From Diphasiastrum complanatum (taxonomy: Eukaryota; Streptophyta; Lycopodiopsida; Lycopodiales; Lycopodiaceae), in NCBI GenBank assembly GCA_029204225.1, contig CM055093.1, positions 27,251,566 through 27,315,565 on the forward strand: 64,000 nt of DNA, given 5' to 3'. This document shows, one piece after another, positions 24,380 through 34,861 of the stretch. The notes below the pieces were generated by a model, which did not search any database, was not told the origin of the DNA, and worked only from the letters and a program-made list of their open reading frames with translations. Positions within the stretch are counted from its first letter, which is position 1, and the number at the start of each line of letters is the position of its first letter. The position numbers and the translations under genes are program-made.

Positions 24380-25044
24380 AAAGAAGCTTAAAAAGAAAAA
24401 GGTATTGTAGTGAAGACTCTTAGTAGGATATTAGAACGCATACCATTAGAGGTTTCCAAACAAGTTGAGCAATTGAAAAAGATCTTCATGACCCCAAAGT
24501 CATATGTCTTCAAAACACCAATTGTATCTCCAAATGCAATTGGCCCTCCTTATTGAAGCTTTCTCTAGAAACTTCTTGAGGTCATATTTCAAATTCCAAT
24601 TTGAAATATGTATAATAGTTTCAATAACCTCACTCTCGACATCTTCTAGGTTGTGTTGAAGTTTTTCTAGCCATTGTTTTAGCGGTGTTTCTGTGTTTTG
24701 TCATTTCCTCTTTTGAGCTTTCACATATTGGCTTGTTGGAAAGTCAGATTCTTTGATCCAATAGATGTGACACATTTTCGTTAAACAATTCTACATGCAC
24801 TTTGTTAGGTTGAAAACTTAAATTTATAGCTTGACGGAGAGACTCACTAGAAACTTTACCTCTCACTACTCTAGGCTTCAATACGAAATCATGAGCTTCC
24901 CATTATTTCTGGAACTTTCTAATCGTCACTTGTGCTGAATTTTTTCTCACCACACATGTAGCTTTTTTAGAATCCTTTCCCATGAGCTTTTGAATCTATT
25001 ATCTTTCAAACTTGCCTATATTTGAACAGAGACTGTTTGTTCCT
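24380..25044 (-). pseudogene. array arm M12, array end
   Basis: Last minus arm. It stops within the 5' spacer at about 25044, where Ty3/gypsy gag sequence begins abruptly. Confidence 0.65.
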
Positions 25045-25560
25045 ACCCATTCTGTCGTGATTGTGGATATGGGCATTGCTATAAAGACTGTCCAGCAAGA
25101 CCGAAGCCACCACCAGCTACAACACCTATAAATTTGATAACAATCAAGCAAGGATCAGTAGCTCAGAATAAACCAAGTGCAGCCTTGATGGTGGTCACCA
25201 GAGCACAAAAGCAAAAAGGACCAGTAGTGGATCCAATACCTGCTGATTCTATACCATTGAACGATACACCAACAGCATCGGGAGTCTATTAAAATCTTAA
25301 TGCAGAAAATGAAAATACCAGGATATGAGACAATGGATTAAACATCTACAAGAAGAAGAGGAACTTGAAGCTACTAAAGTAACAGCTGAAGTTCGGTCTT
25401 CACCATTGCAACCTCCAATAAATTTATGTACGGATATGAATGATCAAGTACATCATCATGAAGAACCCTTCAAGATGATTGAACCGGAAGCACCACATAT
25501 AGAATTACTCATGAATATTTGTCTAGCAAGATCAATATTTCATTGGGAGAGTTCCTAAAG
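25045..25560 (+). pseudogene. gypsy gag C-terminal remnant
   Basis: A zinc-knuckle-like motif CRDCGYGHCYKDC lies at 25053-25091. It has three rather than four residues between the second Cys and His, so it is slightly off the usual CX2CX4HX4C. A proline-rich stretch follows to a stop near 25289. A second frame (25325-25558, acidic) follows without a recognised domain. In an intact element the aspartic protease and the fingers and palm of RT should come next; neither is visible here. Confidence 0.6.
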
Positions 25561-26708
25561 TTGGTGCCAAAAGATCGATTGGAGAAAGTATTTGAAAGAT
25601 GCCACAAATATCAGATTTCTCTAAATCTGAAAAAATACTAGATATGGGTTTCGCACAAAGTTGTGCTTGGACATGTGATATCAAGACCTGGTATTGCCAC
25701 AAATTAGTCTAAGATCAAAATTATTGTGGAATTGCCACTACCAACAACAATTCGAGGAGTTTATGTGTTTATGGGTCATGCGAACTACTATCGAATTTTT
25801 ATTATCTTCTTTGCGGATTTAGCACGACATATATACAAACTAATTATTGTTTCTATTTGGACAGTAGAGGCGTTAGAAGCCTTTGAAAAGTTAAAAATAG
25901 CATTAACTTCAACATCAATACTGCGTTCTCCAGATTGGACGATAGAGTTTCATGTTCATACGGATGCCTCAAAATACGCCATTGGATCAATTTTGACACA
26001 GCCGGGTGACTATAAGAAGGATTATCCTATCTAGAAAAAAATTATTCAACAACAAAACGTGAAGCGCTAGCCATGATTTTTTTTGTTCGAAAATTTTGTC
26101 ACTACCTCATGGAAACGCACTTTGCATTTTATATGGATCATCAATCATTACTTTACTTAGTAAACAAGACATGCAATACTGGACGTATTGCAAGATGGTT
26201 ATTATTATTGACTAACTTTGACTTTCGGATTGTGGTTCAAAAGGGAAAGCAACATTATTTAGCCGATCACGTTTTGCGAATTGAATCCGCACCAGTTAAT
26301 ACTGAAGTGGATGATAAACTCCCAGATGCTGCGTTGTTTTATGTTGAAGCAATACCTGAGTGGGAGGCAAATATTGTTGAGTACCTGATGCTAGGACAAC
26401 CGAATGACTCTTTGAAAAAAGTACAGAAGAGACAATTGATTCATAAGGCTCAACCTTATCAATTAATTGCAGGACAATTGTACCGTCGTGGATCAAATAG
26501 TATTTTACAAAGGTGTGTTTTACCACATGAAATACCAGATTTAATCATGTTTTCACATGATGGCATGGGTGGAGGACACTTCTCTACAGATATTACTGTT
26601 CGCAAACTTTTGCAATCCGGTTGTTGGTGGCCTACGCTTCATAAGGACACAGAAAATTTTATTCAGACATGTGATGTTTGCCAGCGAGCACGACGACTTA
26701 CTCGATAG
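25561..26708 (+). pseudogene. gypsy RT end, RNase H and integrase zinc finger
   Basis: The region starts inside RT (LEKVFERCHKYQISLN, VLGHVIS), beyond the catalytic YxDD, which is absent. After frame breaks there is a connection and RNase H region with HTDASKYAIGSILTQPG (about 25960-26010) and FYMDHQSLLYL (about 26127). From 26073 one frame stays open for 211 codons, through the linker to the integrase HHCC finger (SHDGMGGGH ... CDVCQRA, about 26550-26690). It ends at TAG where a Gln codon is expected. Confidence 0.8.
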
Positions 26709-27284
26709 CATTATGGACCCTTGCATCCAGTTTTATCGCAAGCACCGTTTGAAAAATGGGGACTGGATTATGTTGGTCCTATTCACCCTGCCGCGCGAGG
26801 ATCTCAGGCCCGATACATTATCATCGCAACTGATTATATGACCAAGTGGGTTGAAGCCAAAGCTGTCAAAGTGGCTGATGTGAAATCTATGGCCAAGTTT
26901 CTATATGAAAATATTATATTCAGATTTGGATGTCCGATCGAAATTGTCAGTGACCGGGGTACACACTTTGTTAATCAAACAATAAAGTGTTTACTGGAAG
27001 ATTTTTTCGTTATACACAGATTTAGTACTCCCTACTATCCTAGAGGGAATGGCCAAGCTGAATCTTCCAATAAGATTCTCTGTACCATTTTGACAAAGAC
27101 GGTTGAAGCAACTCGGTCCGATTGGGAACATAAACTGTATGCAGCATTATGGGCATTCAAAATCGCTTACAAAAATAGTACAAATCAAACACCTTTTCAA
27201 CTCGTTTATGGTCAAGATGTTGTTATGCCAATTTTATTTTCTAATCCCATCTCTACGCATAGCAGCCACAGAACGATTGAATGA
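26709..27284 (+). pseudogene. gypsy integrase core
   Basis: In frame with the preceding segment after one TAG. The catalytic triad residues are visible: Asp in GLDYVGPI, Asp in SDRGTHF and Glu in GQAESSNK. The frame shifts near 27280. As an isolated domain it would be a plausible DDE integrase core, but the enclosing polyprotein is broken on both sides. Confidence 0.85.
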
Positions 27285-27629
27285 TGATATGTCTTTACAA
27301 CTCCATCATGAAGCGTTGCACAAATTATGTGAAATCCGATTGATGGTAGTTCATGCCTTAGCAGCAGAAAAAGCCTGTCGCAAGGCATGGCATGATCGTC
27401 GATTGCACAAGAAAGATCTGAAAGCAGAAGATATTGCATTATGTACAAAACCAAGTTGATCAAGGGTAAGTTGAAGTTTACCGGTGAAGGCCCGTATATA
27501 GTGAAGGAAATGCTGAACTATGGTGCAATAATTCTGGAGCACTTGGATGGAAAACGATTTGATACTCCGGTAAATGGCAGCCGATTACGCAAGTTTTGGC
27601 AGCCTGCTCCGCCAATTCAGCAAGCCTGA
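27285..27629 (+). pseudogene. gypsy integrase C-terminus
   Basis: A basic linker (KAWHDRRLHKKDL) leads, after one frame change near 27440, to an SH3-like integrase tail of the form FTGEGPYIVKE...GAIILEHLDG...NGSRLRKFW. It ends at 27629 in a stop codon that probably marks the true end of pol. Confidence 0.75.
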
Positions 27630-28448
27630 TCTCAATATATTTTATAATTTTATTTTTTTTTTAATTTTTTGTTTTCGGTATTTAATCTGTTGAGTTTTTT
27701 GGAAAAAGACAGTTAAAGAAAAAAAAAAAAACAAAAAATAAAGAAAGACTGATGAGCAAAAGTCAAGAAGTCATCAACATAAGAAAAAAGAAACACAGTA
27801 TTTTTTATGGACAATGACTTAGAAAATCACTAATTTGGACAGATCTAGCTAATATAGTACCAGAAACCTTCGTTGAGCTCTCAGATTGTACATCCACCCT
27901 TGATTTATCTAAATTGAGGTGGGCGAAGGTTCTTGACAAGAGAAAGTCCAATTTTTGAGTCAGGCGAATGTTCAGCGATATGCCATTTTGGGAACCTTCA
28001 TCGAGCATCATAACCTCATTATGAACCTTCGTCGACCTGCTAGATGATCTTAAAATGTCAAAATTAGGTTTTCCATAGGTTTAGATTGTGAAAAAATGCA
28101 TTTATGACAGTACCTAGGTGAAGGACCCTCTTGGGCGAAGGTTCCTTTGCCAGCCCTGGAAAACGTTCGCTTGATAGGTTTAGATCCCTAGAAACCTTTG
28201 TCGAGATTTTTATAGCCTATTTTTATAGTACTGCATATGCCTATAATTTTTTGTTCAAAACTGATCAGCCAAACTACTATTCAGTGTAATGGACCCACCA
28301 AATTCACCTATAAGTTGGCTGAATTCGATTCATTCCTCACTTGTGCTAGCGAAGCTCTTGCGAATTTTTCTTGCGACCAAAGCCTTCCAAATTTCTTGCA
28401 TTGCCTTCTGATACACTTTCACGCGTTTATAATTCCTTTCTGATTATC
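27630..28448 (+). other. spacer between pol and third ORF, with motif repeats
   Basis: AT-rich at first (poly-T and poly-A runs at 27640-27740). Then a word close to GAACCTTCGTCGAG, or its partner GGGCGAAGGTTC, recurs about eight times between 27861 and 28210. No coding sequence is recognised. Confidence 0.6.
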
Positions 28449-31119
28449 ATGTCTTCTACCGATAATTCCCAGTCTCCGCGCTATACTATCCATCGTGATG
28501 TCCCATCTGCAACGGACATTATGATTCTTCCTAGCACAAGCATGGTCACTCAGTGGATGACCCTTGCGGAGCCTCTACTCACTGCAATGGGTATTCATGA
28601 GAGAGTCTTTTCAGGTCGTATCAATATGGATTTCATCACTTTTGCCTTCAGTACATGGAAGAAAGAGAAATCCAAATTCTATATCACTTTCTAGGGAGCC
28701 ACACACAAGGTGCGCGTCACTGAGGCCGCCCTTGCAGCCCTAGGAATATCATCTGGTACGCAGGCCTCACCCAATCACAAGCACGCCAAACAGGCCATCA
28801 AGCCATTTATTGACCTCACCAACGATCTGCACTGGACCAATGATGGCTACCTTTTGGAAGCCATCACTGAACCTTCCATCCCCGTAGCTGCCCAAGCTAT
28901 TGAATAATTTCTTGATGGTTGGCAACCTTAGAAAAGACCACATCACATCTCAAATACTTTACAGGATAGTGGAATCCCACACTAAGTTGGCCAAAGCCCC
29001 TCTTGAACCATATAATTGGTTCAAGACTGTTTCTGGTCAGCTCAAACAAGCTATTAAGGCCAATACTAAGCAGAAGTTTGCTACTAGCTCTTTATTGTCT
29101 CTTTTAGCCGCTTCTCACTTAGAAAACAAAATCCATGGCTTCCACCTGGATTATGTTCTTTCGGTCTACGAAGAAGCACCGAAAAAATCATCCCATGAGG
29201 CCTTAATCTCTCATAGTCGTCGTCGTCGTCCACGCAGCGAGATCGTAATTATTGACTCGCCTTCCGCATCATGACGTCACACTAGGCATATCTCATCAGC
29301 TGCGCTTCCACCCCCTGCTGCTGTTCGTACTGAACTTCCCATCCCCCTAGCCTCTGATGCTTCCCTTGGCTCTGCTCCCATATAAGGACAGTCTGTGACT
29401 ATTGGGCCCACCATTCCCATCACAACTGCCCAGGCCGCCTCACCCCCACACACCGAAGCCACCTCACCCAGCACACAGTTCTTTATGGATATGTTCGATG
29501 ATTTCGACCTGCTTGGGGCCACCGAAATATTTGAAATGCCCCAGAGCCCAGCGCCCTTTGAACCCCAATCTCCTGGAAGAGGATTCGGACATATCCATGA
29601 ATCTATTGTTGGTGCCGAAGATGCCAGCCAACAACCTCACAGACAAGAGAGCCAAGCCACACTTCCGGTTGACACAATTGTAAAATCACCAAAACAATTC
29701 GATGCCACAATGCCTGAAGGGTTTGAAGAGGAGGATATTTTTTAAGAAGAAGAGACCGTGGCACCTATTCCATGCCAACCAAGGACAGTACCATTGGGTC
29801 CTCCTCCTGCTGTTGCCGCCACAACCATCGATTCTGGTGATGCTCTAGAGTTGGTTTCAAGCCTTGGGCAAGTGATCCAGTCTATGCTAGATAAGAAAAA
29901 AATGGAACAGATAATCTTTGATCTGAGGTCCGAAAACACTCTGATCAGCCTGAAAATTGTCTAGTTGGATCGAGAGTTGAAGATAGCCAAACAACATGAA
30001 GATAAGGTTGAAAGCGAAAAGAAGTTGGCCCAGCAACAAGCTGATCGCTTGGAAAATTACATCAGCTCCCTGCAAAATGCCCTGACAACCGCACAAGATC
30101 AGGTAGATCAGGTAGTGCAAGATGCCAACCAATAGGTGTAGCTGCTGCAGGGTCAATTATAGATGGCTGAAAAAGATCACACACGGCTTCAAGGTGAATT
30201 GGATGCGACCACCCTTGAGTGTGATGCCTATCTGCAAACCCAAATACCCGATCATCCGGTCACACTGACGGAGATTGCCTATTTATTCAAAAAAGTGGAG
30301 ACATACAAAGTGGCCCTTCAGGAATTCCAAGGCCGCTTTGATAGGTTCAAAGGAGCAGCTTCGACCGAGTTGGCCAAGGCAAAAGAGACCATCATCGCCT
30401 ATGAAAAAATAGCCGCTCAAGTATTGGAAGTCGGAAAACAAATCTCCGTCCCGGTCATGTCGCAATTCTCCCCCCCGCGCCAAGAGGTTGTACCAATGGA
30501 TACAGGGATTGATTCGAGCATGGAACAGGGGGGAGCTCTAGATATAGCAAAACAACCGCCAATTTTATCGGCAATGCAAATGGGTCCATCCTCATCAAGG
30601 ACAAGACCTCTATTCAGAAGGCCCATCAATGTCGAGGACCAGATCCAGACCTTCTTAAAGCAACATCCGCATGAGTCCTCGCGTGGTGGATGGGTTTTGA
30701 AATTTAAGACCTTCGAGATCAAGACCGGCAAAGAGTTGGACAAAATACCTGCACTGGGAGAGCAGTCGGCATGGAGAATCACGATTTTTGAAAAAACTCC
30801 AAAATCAATTAGGAGTTACGTCGCCAGCCCTCGCCAATTGGGGGTAGATCCCTATTACGTGCCAATGCCGCGAAGAAATAAATGGAAAGATTTGGGGTTG
30901 GCTATGGACAAAATCACCATCCATATGCCCAATTGGCCAATCATCCATCAGCCTTACAGATGGACCATTTCAGTGGACTTCCACTGTGCTTTACAAGCAT
31001 ATCAGAGAGAGTATGTCCACTCTCCAGATCCAACGATGCGACAATCGACAATGTTTGCTAAAGATCTAACTCTGTTGGCGTTAGTGGCAACCAAATGGGA
31101 CGATTGTCTCCCTCTTTAA
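28449..31119 (+). pseudogene. third ORF downstream of gypsy pol
   Basis: An ATG at 28449 opens a frame that continues past a TAG (28692). It shifts once near 28900 and then stays in a single frame to 31119, interrupted by about six stops. The predicted protein would be roughly 880 residues. The N-terminal third is globular (TQWMTLAEPLLTAMGIHERV), followed by a Pro/Ser-rich acidic linker. A long Q/E/K-rich coiled coil spans about 29850-30420, and a C-terminal domain lies at 30600-31119 (open 318 codons from 30163). Extra ORFs after pol are known in some large plant Ty3/gypsy lineages. I do not recognise this one. It could also be a host gene fragment. Confidence 0.6.
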
Positions 31120-31135
31120 TTTTTTCCTGAAAAAT

Positions 31136-31700
31136 AATACTAATAAAAATCTCCATTGACTTGCTATGAAACATCACTCAACATCGAATTTAAATTCTCA
31201 TAAGACTTTGGTAGGCTATTCAACAACATGACACACATTTCTTCTTTACTTACTTTTGAGCCTATTGATCTACAAAAGTTTTTACCCTTGAGATATGAGT
31301 TGCAACTTAGTCTCCATTTTCCATCTTGAAGTTAATCAGCTGCTTTTGAAGATACATTCTGTTTGCAACTAAATGTATTTTATAAAGATCAGTAAGAATC
31401 TCCCAAGCTTTCTATGCAAACTTTGCATTGTTGACATAAAAGAACTAGGCATCAACAATATTTAACATAATTTCAGTCTTTGCTTTGACATCTTTCTTCT
31501 CCTAAGGTTCAACATTTTCATAATCCTTAGGCTTTACCTCAACTCTCGATACAATAGACAATAAATCTTTCTATTCTAACAATGTTTTCAACCTCAACTT
31601 CCACAAAAAATATTTCTATCCATTGAAGCACTCAACCACACGATACTCCATCACTTTTGGACATTCTAACTAAGACAATATCAATGTATTGCTTTGACAT
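31136..31700 (-). pseudogene. copia gag fragment
   Basis: Read on the minus strand, with stops and one frameshift, this gives the familiar copia gag order. It runs FLWKLRLKTLL near the N-terminus (about 31600), KAWEILTDLYKI, then MYLQKQLINFKMENG, and finally EEMCVMLLNSLPKSYENL (about 31230). No other part of that element adjoins it. Confidence 0.7.
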
Positions 31701-31715
31701 AAACCTTTTAGTTTA

Positions 31716-32567
31716 TTACAATCTATTGAAGTCATACTTTGAGCTAGGAGGCTTAAAAGTGGAGCAAGAAATTGAAAAAAATGAGCTAACTCTCATCTTA
31801 ATGTAATCCAAGATATTCATTTCACCATCATAAAAGCCATGGCCAAATGGAAATAAGAAAGAAAACAACGTTGATTCCAAAGTAATTATTTTGTCGTTGT
31901 CTTGGTTTATTGGTAATCCTTCGATATCTATTGTAAATTGTATTGAGCGTTCATGTAGATTTTCTTTGCTATGTAATTGGAGGTTCGAGTATTGGTAGAT
32001 GTTTATTTTTGAGTGTTTTTGGCTAGATGTTGGTTGTGTGATGTCTTCCAAGATAACATAGTTGTGAATCATTGGATCCGTTTGCATTGTTTTAAAAGTT
32101 GATTCAAGTCGATCTTTATCAAGAAAATATTTCATTGTGTTTGCAGATACCAAACACAAATCATTTTGACCAAGTTTTGTTTCATACAAAGTAAGGATCT
32201 TTTGTATTATCGGATTGTTTAAAAGATTGTGGTTGAGTAACGTTTTTATAATATTTGTTGTTTCTATAGTATTTCTAGATTTTTGTAGGTTGATATCAAA
32301 ACAAACTATAGGATTTTTGAATATTGTTTGTTTTCCAATTGTTTCTTGTAAATAGCTTGTCGCTCTCCGTGTTCTTTCAATCGATACATCAATTAAAGAT
32401 AAAATTTGTAGTTCAATGGGATGAAATTGCAAGATTGACCTTTTGTAACTAGGAGGTAGAAATACTACGATAATTTTTTTTTTGCACATGATGCAAACAA
32501 ACCATTGGTTTGAATTTTCTTGGTCGGTTGTGTATAGTATTAGCAATGGAATACGAGGGTATTTCAT
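31716..32567 (-). pseudogene. Helitron helicase-like protein fragment
   Basis: A 283-codon open frame resembles the N-terminal region of plant Helitron Rep/helicase proteins. The clearest motif is LFSFLFPFGHGFYDGEMN followed by DYIKMRVSSFFS, matching the FPxLFPxG...EYxxxR signature of the Helitron-like N domain. The upstream part, with ERTRRATSYL and KILTLYETKLG, also fits. The Rep catalytic HUH motif and the helicase motifs are not present, so this is only a fragment. It abuts a copia integrase on the right and a copia gag scrap on the left, and no Helitron ends (5'-TC, CTRR-3' hairpin) were identified. Confidence 0.65.
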
Positions 32568-32683
32568 TTATGTCTTTTGAGACAAACATATTGTGATGTC
32601 CGAACATGTGCTAGATTTGGTTTTGACTTCCACCATATCTCATGACAAGTCTTATCTGGTATCCAAGATTTCAGGATACAATT

Positions 32684-33746
32684 CTAAAGATAATTTGATG
32701 TAGCCACTGCTTCTGTCCACAATTGTTTTTGTGCTTTCACATGAGCCATCATACATCTTGTAGCTTCTATAAGTGTATGATTCCTTCGTTCAGCTATTCC
32801 ATTGTGCTGAGGTGTGTATGATGCAGTCTTTGTATGCATTATACCTCGATCAGTATAGTAAGCTTTGAATTCGTTGAAAATGTACTCGCCTCCACGATCT
32901 GTGCGAATTTGCTTCAACTTATTGCCCGTGTGCTTCTCAGCCCAATTCGTATACTCAATGAATTTCTCGAAAGCTTCAGATTTACTATGAATAAAGTACC
33001 ACATCGAACTTGATGAAGTCATCAATATACGTAATGAAGTACTTTGCCTCACCCAATGACAATACACCAAATGGTACACAAATATCTGAATGCACAATTT
33101 TAAGTAGCTTAGTTGCTTTATAAACATCCTTACTAAAAGGTGTTCTAGTCATCTTGTCTTTAAGACAAGATTTGCAGGTAGTTCGAATATCTCTACTTCT
33201 GATTTCAACTCCTTCAATTCTCTGACTTTTGTTGGCTTGGTACAAGGCTTCCATGTTCATGTGACATAGCCTCTTGTGCCACAATATATCTGTTGATTCT
33301 TGAGTTTGATTGGCTTGTTCGATTCTTGTTCGAATGTTCAGATGATATAAATTTCCTTCTCTGTTGTCTTTAGCAACTAGGTTATTAGAATCTTCCTTGA
33401 ACAGTTTACAAGAGTCCTTTGTGAAGGTTACTGACATGCTTGTATCGACTATCTTAGCTACGGATAGAAGATCTTTGTCAAGAGTAGGGACATATAGAAT
33501 TTCCTCTAGTTTCTTGTCACCCTGATTCGTGTCCAGCCATATTACACCAGTTCCATCAACCACATGCTTAGAATCGTCCTTAAGTATAATGAATCTTGAA
33601 TAGTTCGTCTTTTTGTACTCAGACAATATTTGCTTCGAGGAAACAAAATGTGAGGTGGCTCCCGAATCAAGTACTGCTTCTCGAATTGAATTAGTTGAAC
33701 AACATAGATCAGCACTAACATAGGCTGTTGAGTTCCTTGTTGCCAT
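32684..33746 (-). pseudogene. copia A protease and integrase
   Basis: The protease has a normal active site (LDSGATSHF, near 33660). The gag-pre-integrase zinc region includes HKRLCHMN and CKSCLKDKM. The integrase has the first Asp in VHSDIC, then a frameshift near 33000. The other frame carries the second Asp (RTDRGGEY) and the Glu (GIAERRN). The post-integrase KPNLAHVRT region is visible out of frame to about 32590. Confidence 0.82.
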
Positions 33747-33809
33747 GTCTTCTACTACTCTGGAGCATTCTGCTTTGTCTTCGACATAGTTTGAATTTGA
33801 AGGTTCACT

Positions 33810-34690
33810 TCAATTCTGCTCCTTTTTGTTTCTGGGATTCGGATAATAGTCTACTATTGCATGACCCCATTTATGACAATGAATGCATTCAATCTTTGGA
33901 TTTAAACAACACTTTTCGTCTGTGTGACTTGATCTTCTGCATCTGTTGAAGATCTTCTTATCACCAAAATTCTTTTGTTGTTTTTCAGATTGTTGTTCAT
34001 TTGTCTTAGACTCATTCTTTTTAGACGACTCCCTCTTAAACTCAGACTTCTTAGAAGATTTATTTTTCTGAGTAAATAGAGCATTTTCAGAATCACCATT
34101 GTCGTCATACCGTTCTCTTTTACTCCATCTATTGCCTTTTGAAGTGTCATTGTTACATCTTTCGCCAATAAGGTTCTTGTTGTGTGGAATGACCTGGGTA
34201 GGGCTCAAATAAAATAACTAAGTTATTTCTCTTTTGAAATTGCATTTTTCGTGCCAAAATTCTTCAAGGAAATAAACAGGTCTTTTATCTTTTGTACAAA
34301 TGTGTTTAGGTCTTTGCCGTCTCACTATAGGTAAGTTAATTGGTCTTCCAAAAACATGATCTGATTACGAGATCGAGTCTCATTCTTGGTTTGCAATTCA
34401 TCCCATAAATCTTTTGTGTTCGAAATTGATGTAAGATCTACTAGTATTATATTGTCATGCACTGAAGACACAATAATTGCTATAGCTTTGTCATTTCTTA
34501 AACTCCATTCTCGAAGTTCTTTATCAAGATTAGTCATTAGCTTCTCCTCTATGGTTCTACCCATTTCTATAGACCTTTGCCCTTCAATATGGGTGAAGTC
34601 TTTAATTTTCAAATCAAATAAGCTGAACCTTTTGGATCCAAGACTGTAGTAATCTTAGCCTGAATATTTCTTATCGACGACATCTTCTAA
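33810..34690 (-). pseudogene. copia A gag
   Basis: The N-terminal gag stretch (34612-34325) reads EWSLRNDKAIAIIVSSV and DLWDELQ. After a break, a K/S/E-rich region leads to a knuckle CIHCHKWGHAIVDY (about 33860). Its last Cys position holds Tyr, so zinc binding is probably lost. At least one frameshift occurs near 34210. Confidence 0.75.
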
Positions 34691-34849
34691 TTTCTGAATA
34701 ACTCTAGATGCGGCTTGCTGATGGATGTATGAAGAATGTTGAGAGGGATGCGAAGATACCATTATATTGACTCTGATTCAATCTGGTATCACTATATCAG
34801 TTCTGATCTTGTACACTTTGATACCACTGTATCAGATTTAATTTCGGAT

Positions 34850-34861
34850 GCTCTGATACCA
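34850..34861 (-). other. primer binding site, copia A
   Basis: TGGTATCAGAGC on the minus strand is a perfect initiator tRNA-Met primer site. Two further partial copies of the motif lie downstream at about 34782-34800 and 34818-34835. Confidence 0.8.

Larger units (their letters stand above)
3808..25044. repeat. array of alternately inverted gene-fragment arms
   Basis: About 10 plus-oriented (P) and 12 minus-oriented (M) arms of one sequence are arranged mostly P-M-P-M, with a typical composite period of 1.2-1.6 kb. The plus arms read on the plus strand, and the minus arms read on the minus strand, as the same diverged polypeptide. Shared landmarks, in order, are: a block with IGKFQ.QW.AHD; a block with AMRGEVSSDS..QAINLSF; a block with ESEVIE; then EVSKESFN.KGPSNS, NENE and GVMKIFCNCS. 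No arm is open along its whole length. Inverted centres have short spacers, about 160 bp at the 3' ends and about 190 bp at the 5' ends. The source gene is not recognised. The array is interrupted by an LTR element at 9298-14345 and by unrelated sequence at 17.4-17.9 kb. Confidence 0.85.
25045..31120 (+). mobile_element. Ty3/gypsy element, truncated and decayed
   Basis: The order gag zinc knuckle - (protease and RT core missing) - RT end - RNase H - integrase - spacer - third ORF identifies a Ty3/gypsy element on the plus strand. No LTRs are visible at either border: the left end abuts the array and the right end abuts a copia gag scrap. Frameshifts and stop codons occur throughout, so it cannot move by itself. 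Confidence 0.85.
32575..34861 (-). mobile_element. copia element A (gag to integrase), truncated
   Basis: Minus-strand copia: gag (34690-33810), protease and integrase (33746-32684) and the start of the post-integrase region (about 32575). RT and RNase H are missing, cut off where the Helitron fragment begins. The primer site lies at 34850-34861. It belongs to a different subfamily from element B, judged by its integrase. Confidence 0.8.

Noticed and set aside
3808-25044. The array as a CRISPR or simple satellite
   Set aside because: Units are 0.4-0.9 kb, inverted, and contain broken coding blocks; there are no short regular repeats with unique spacers.
32684-33127. Separate integrase gene
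   Set aside because: It is the frameshifted continuation of the copia A integrase at 33746-32985.
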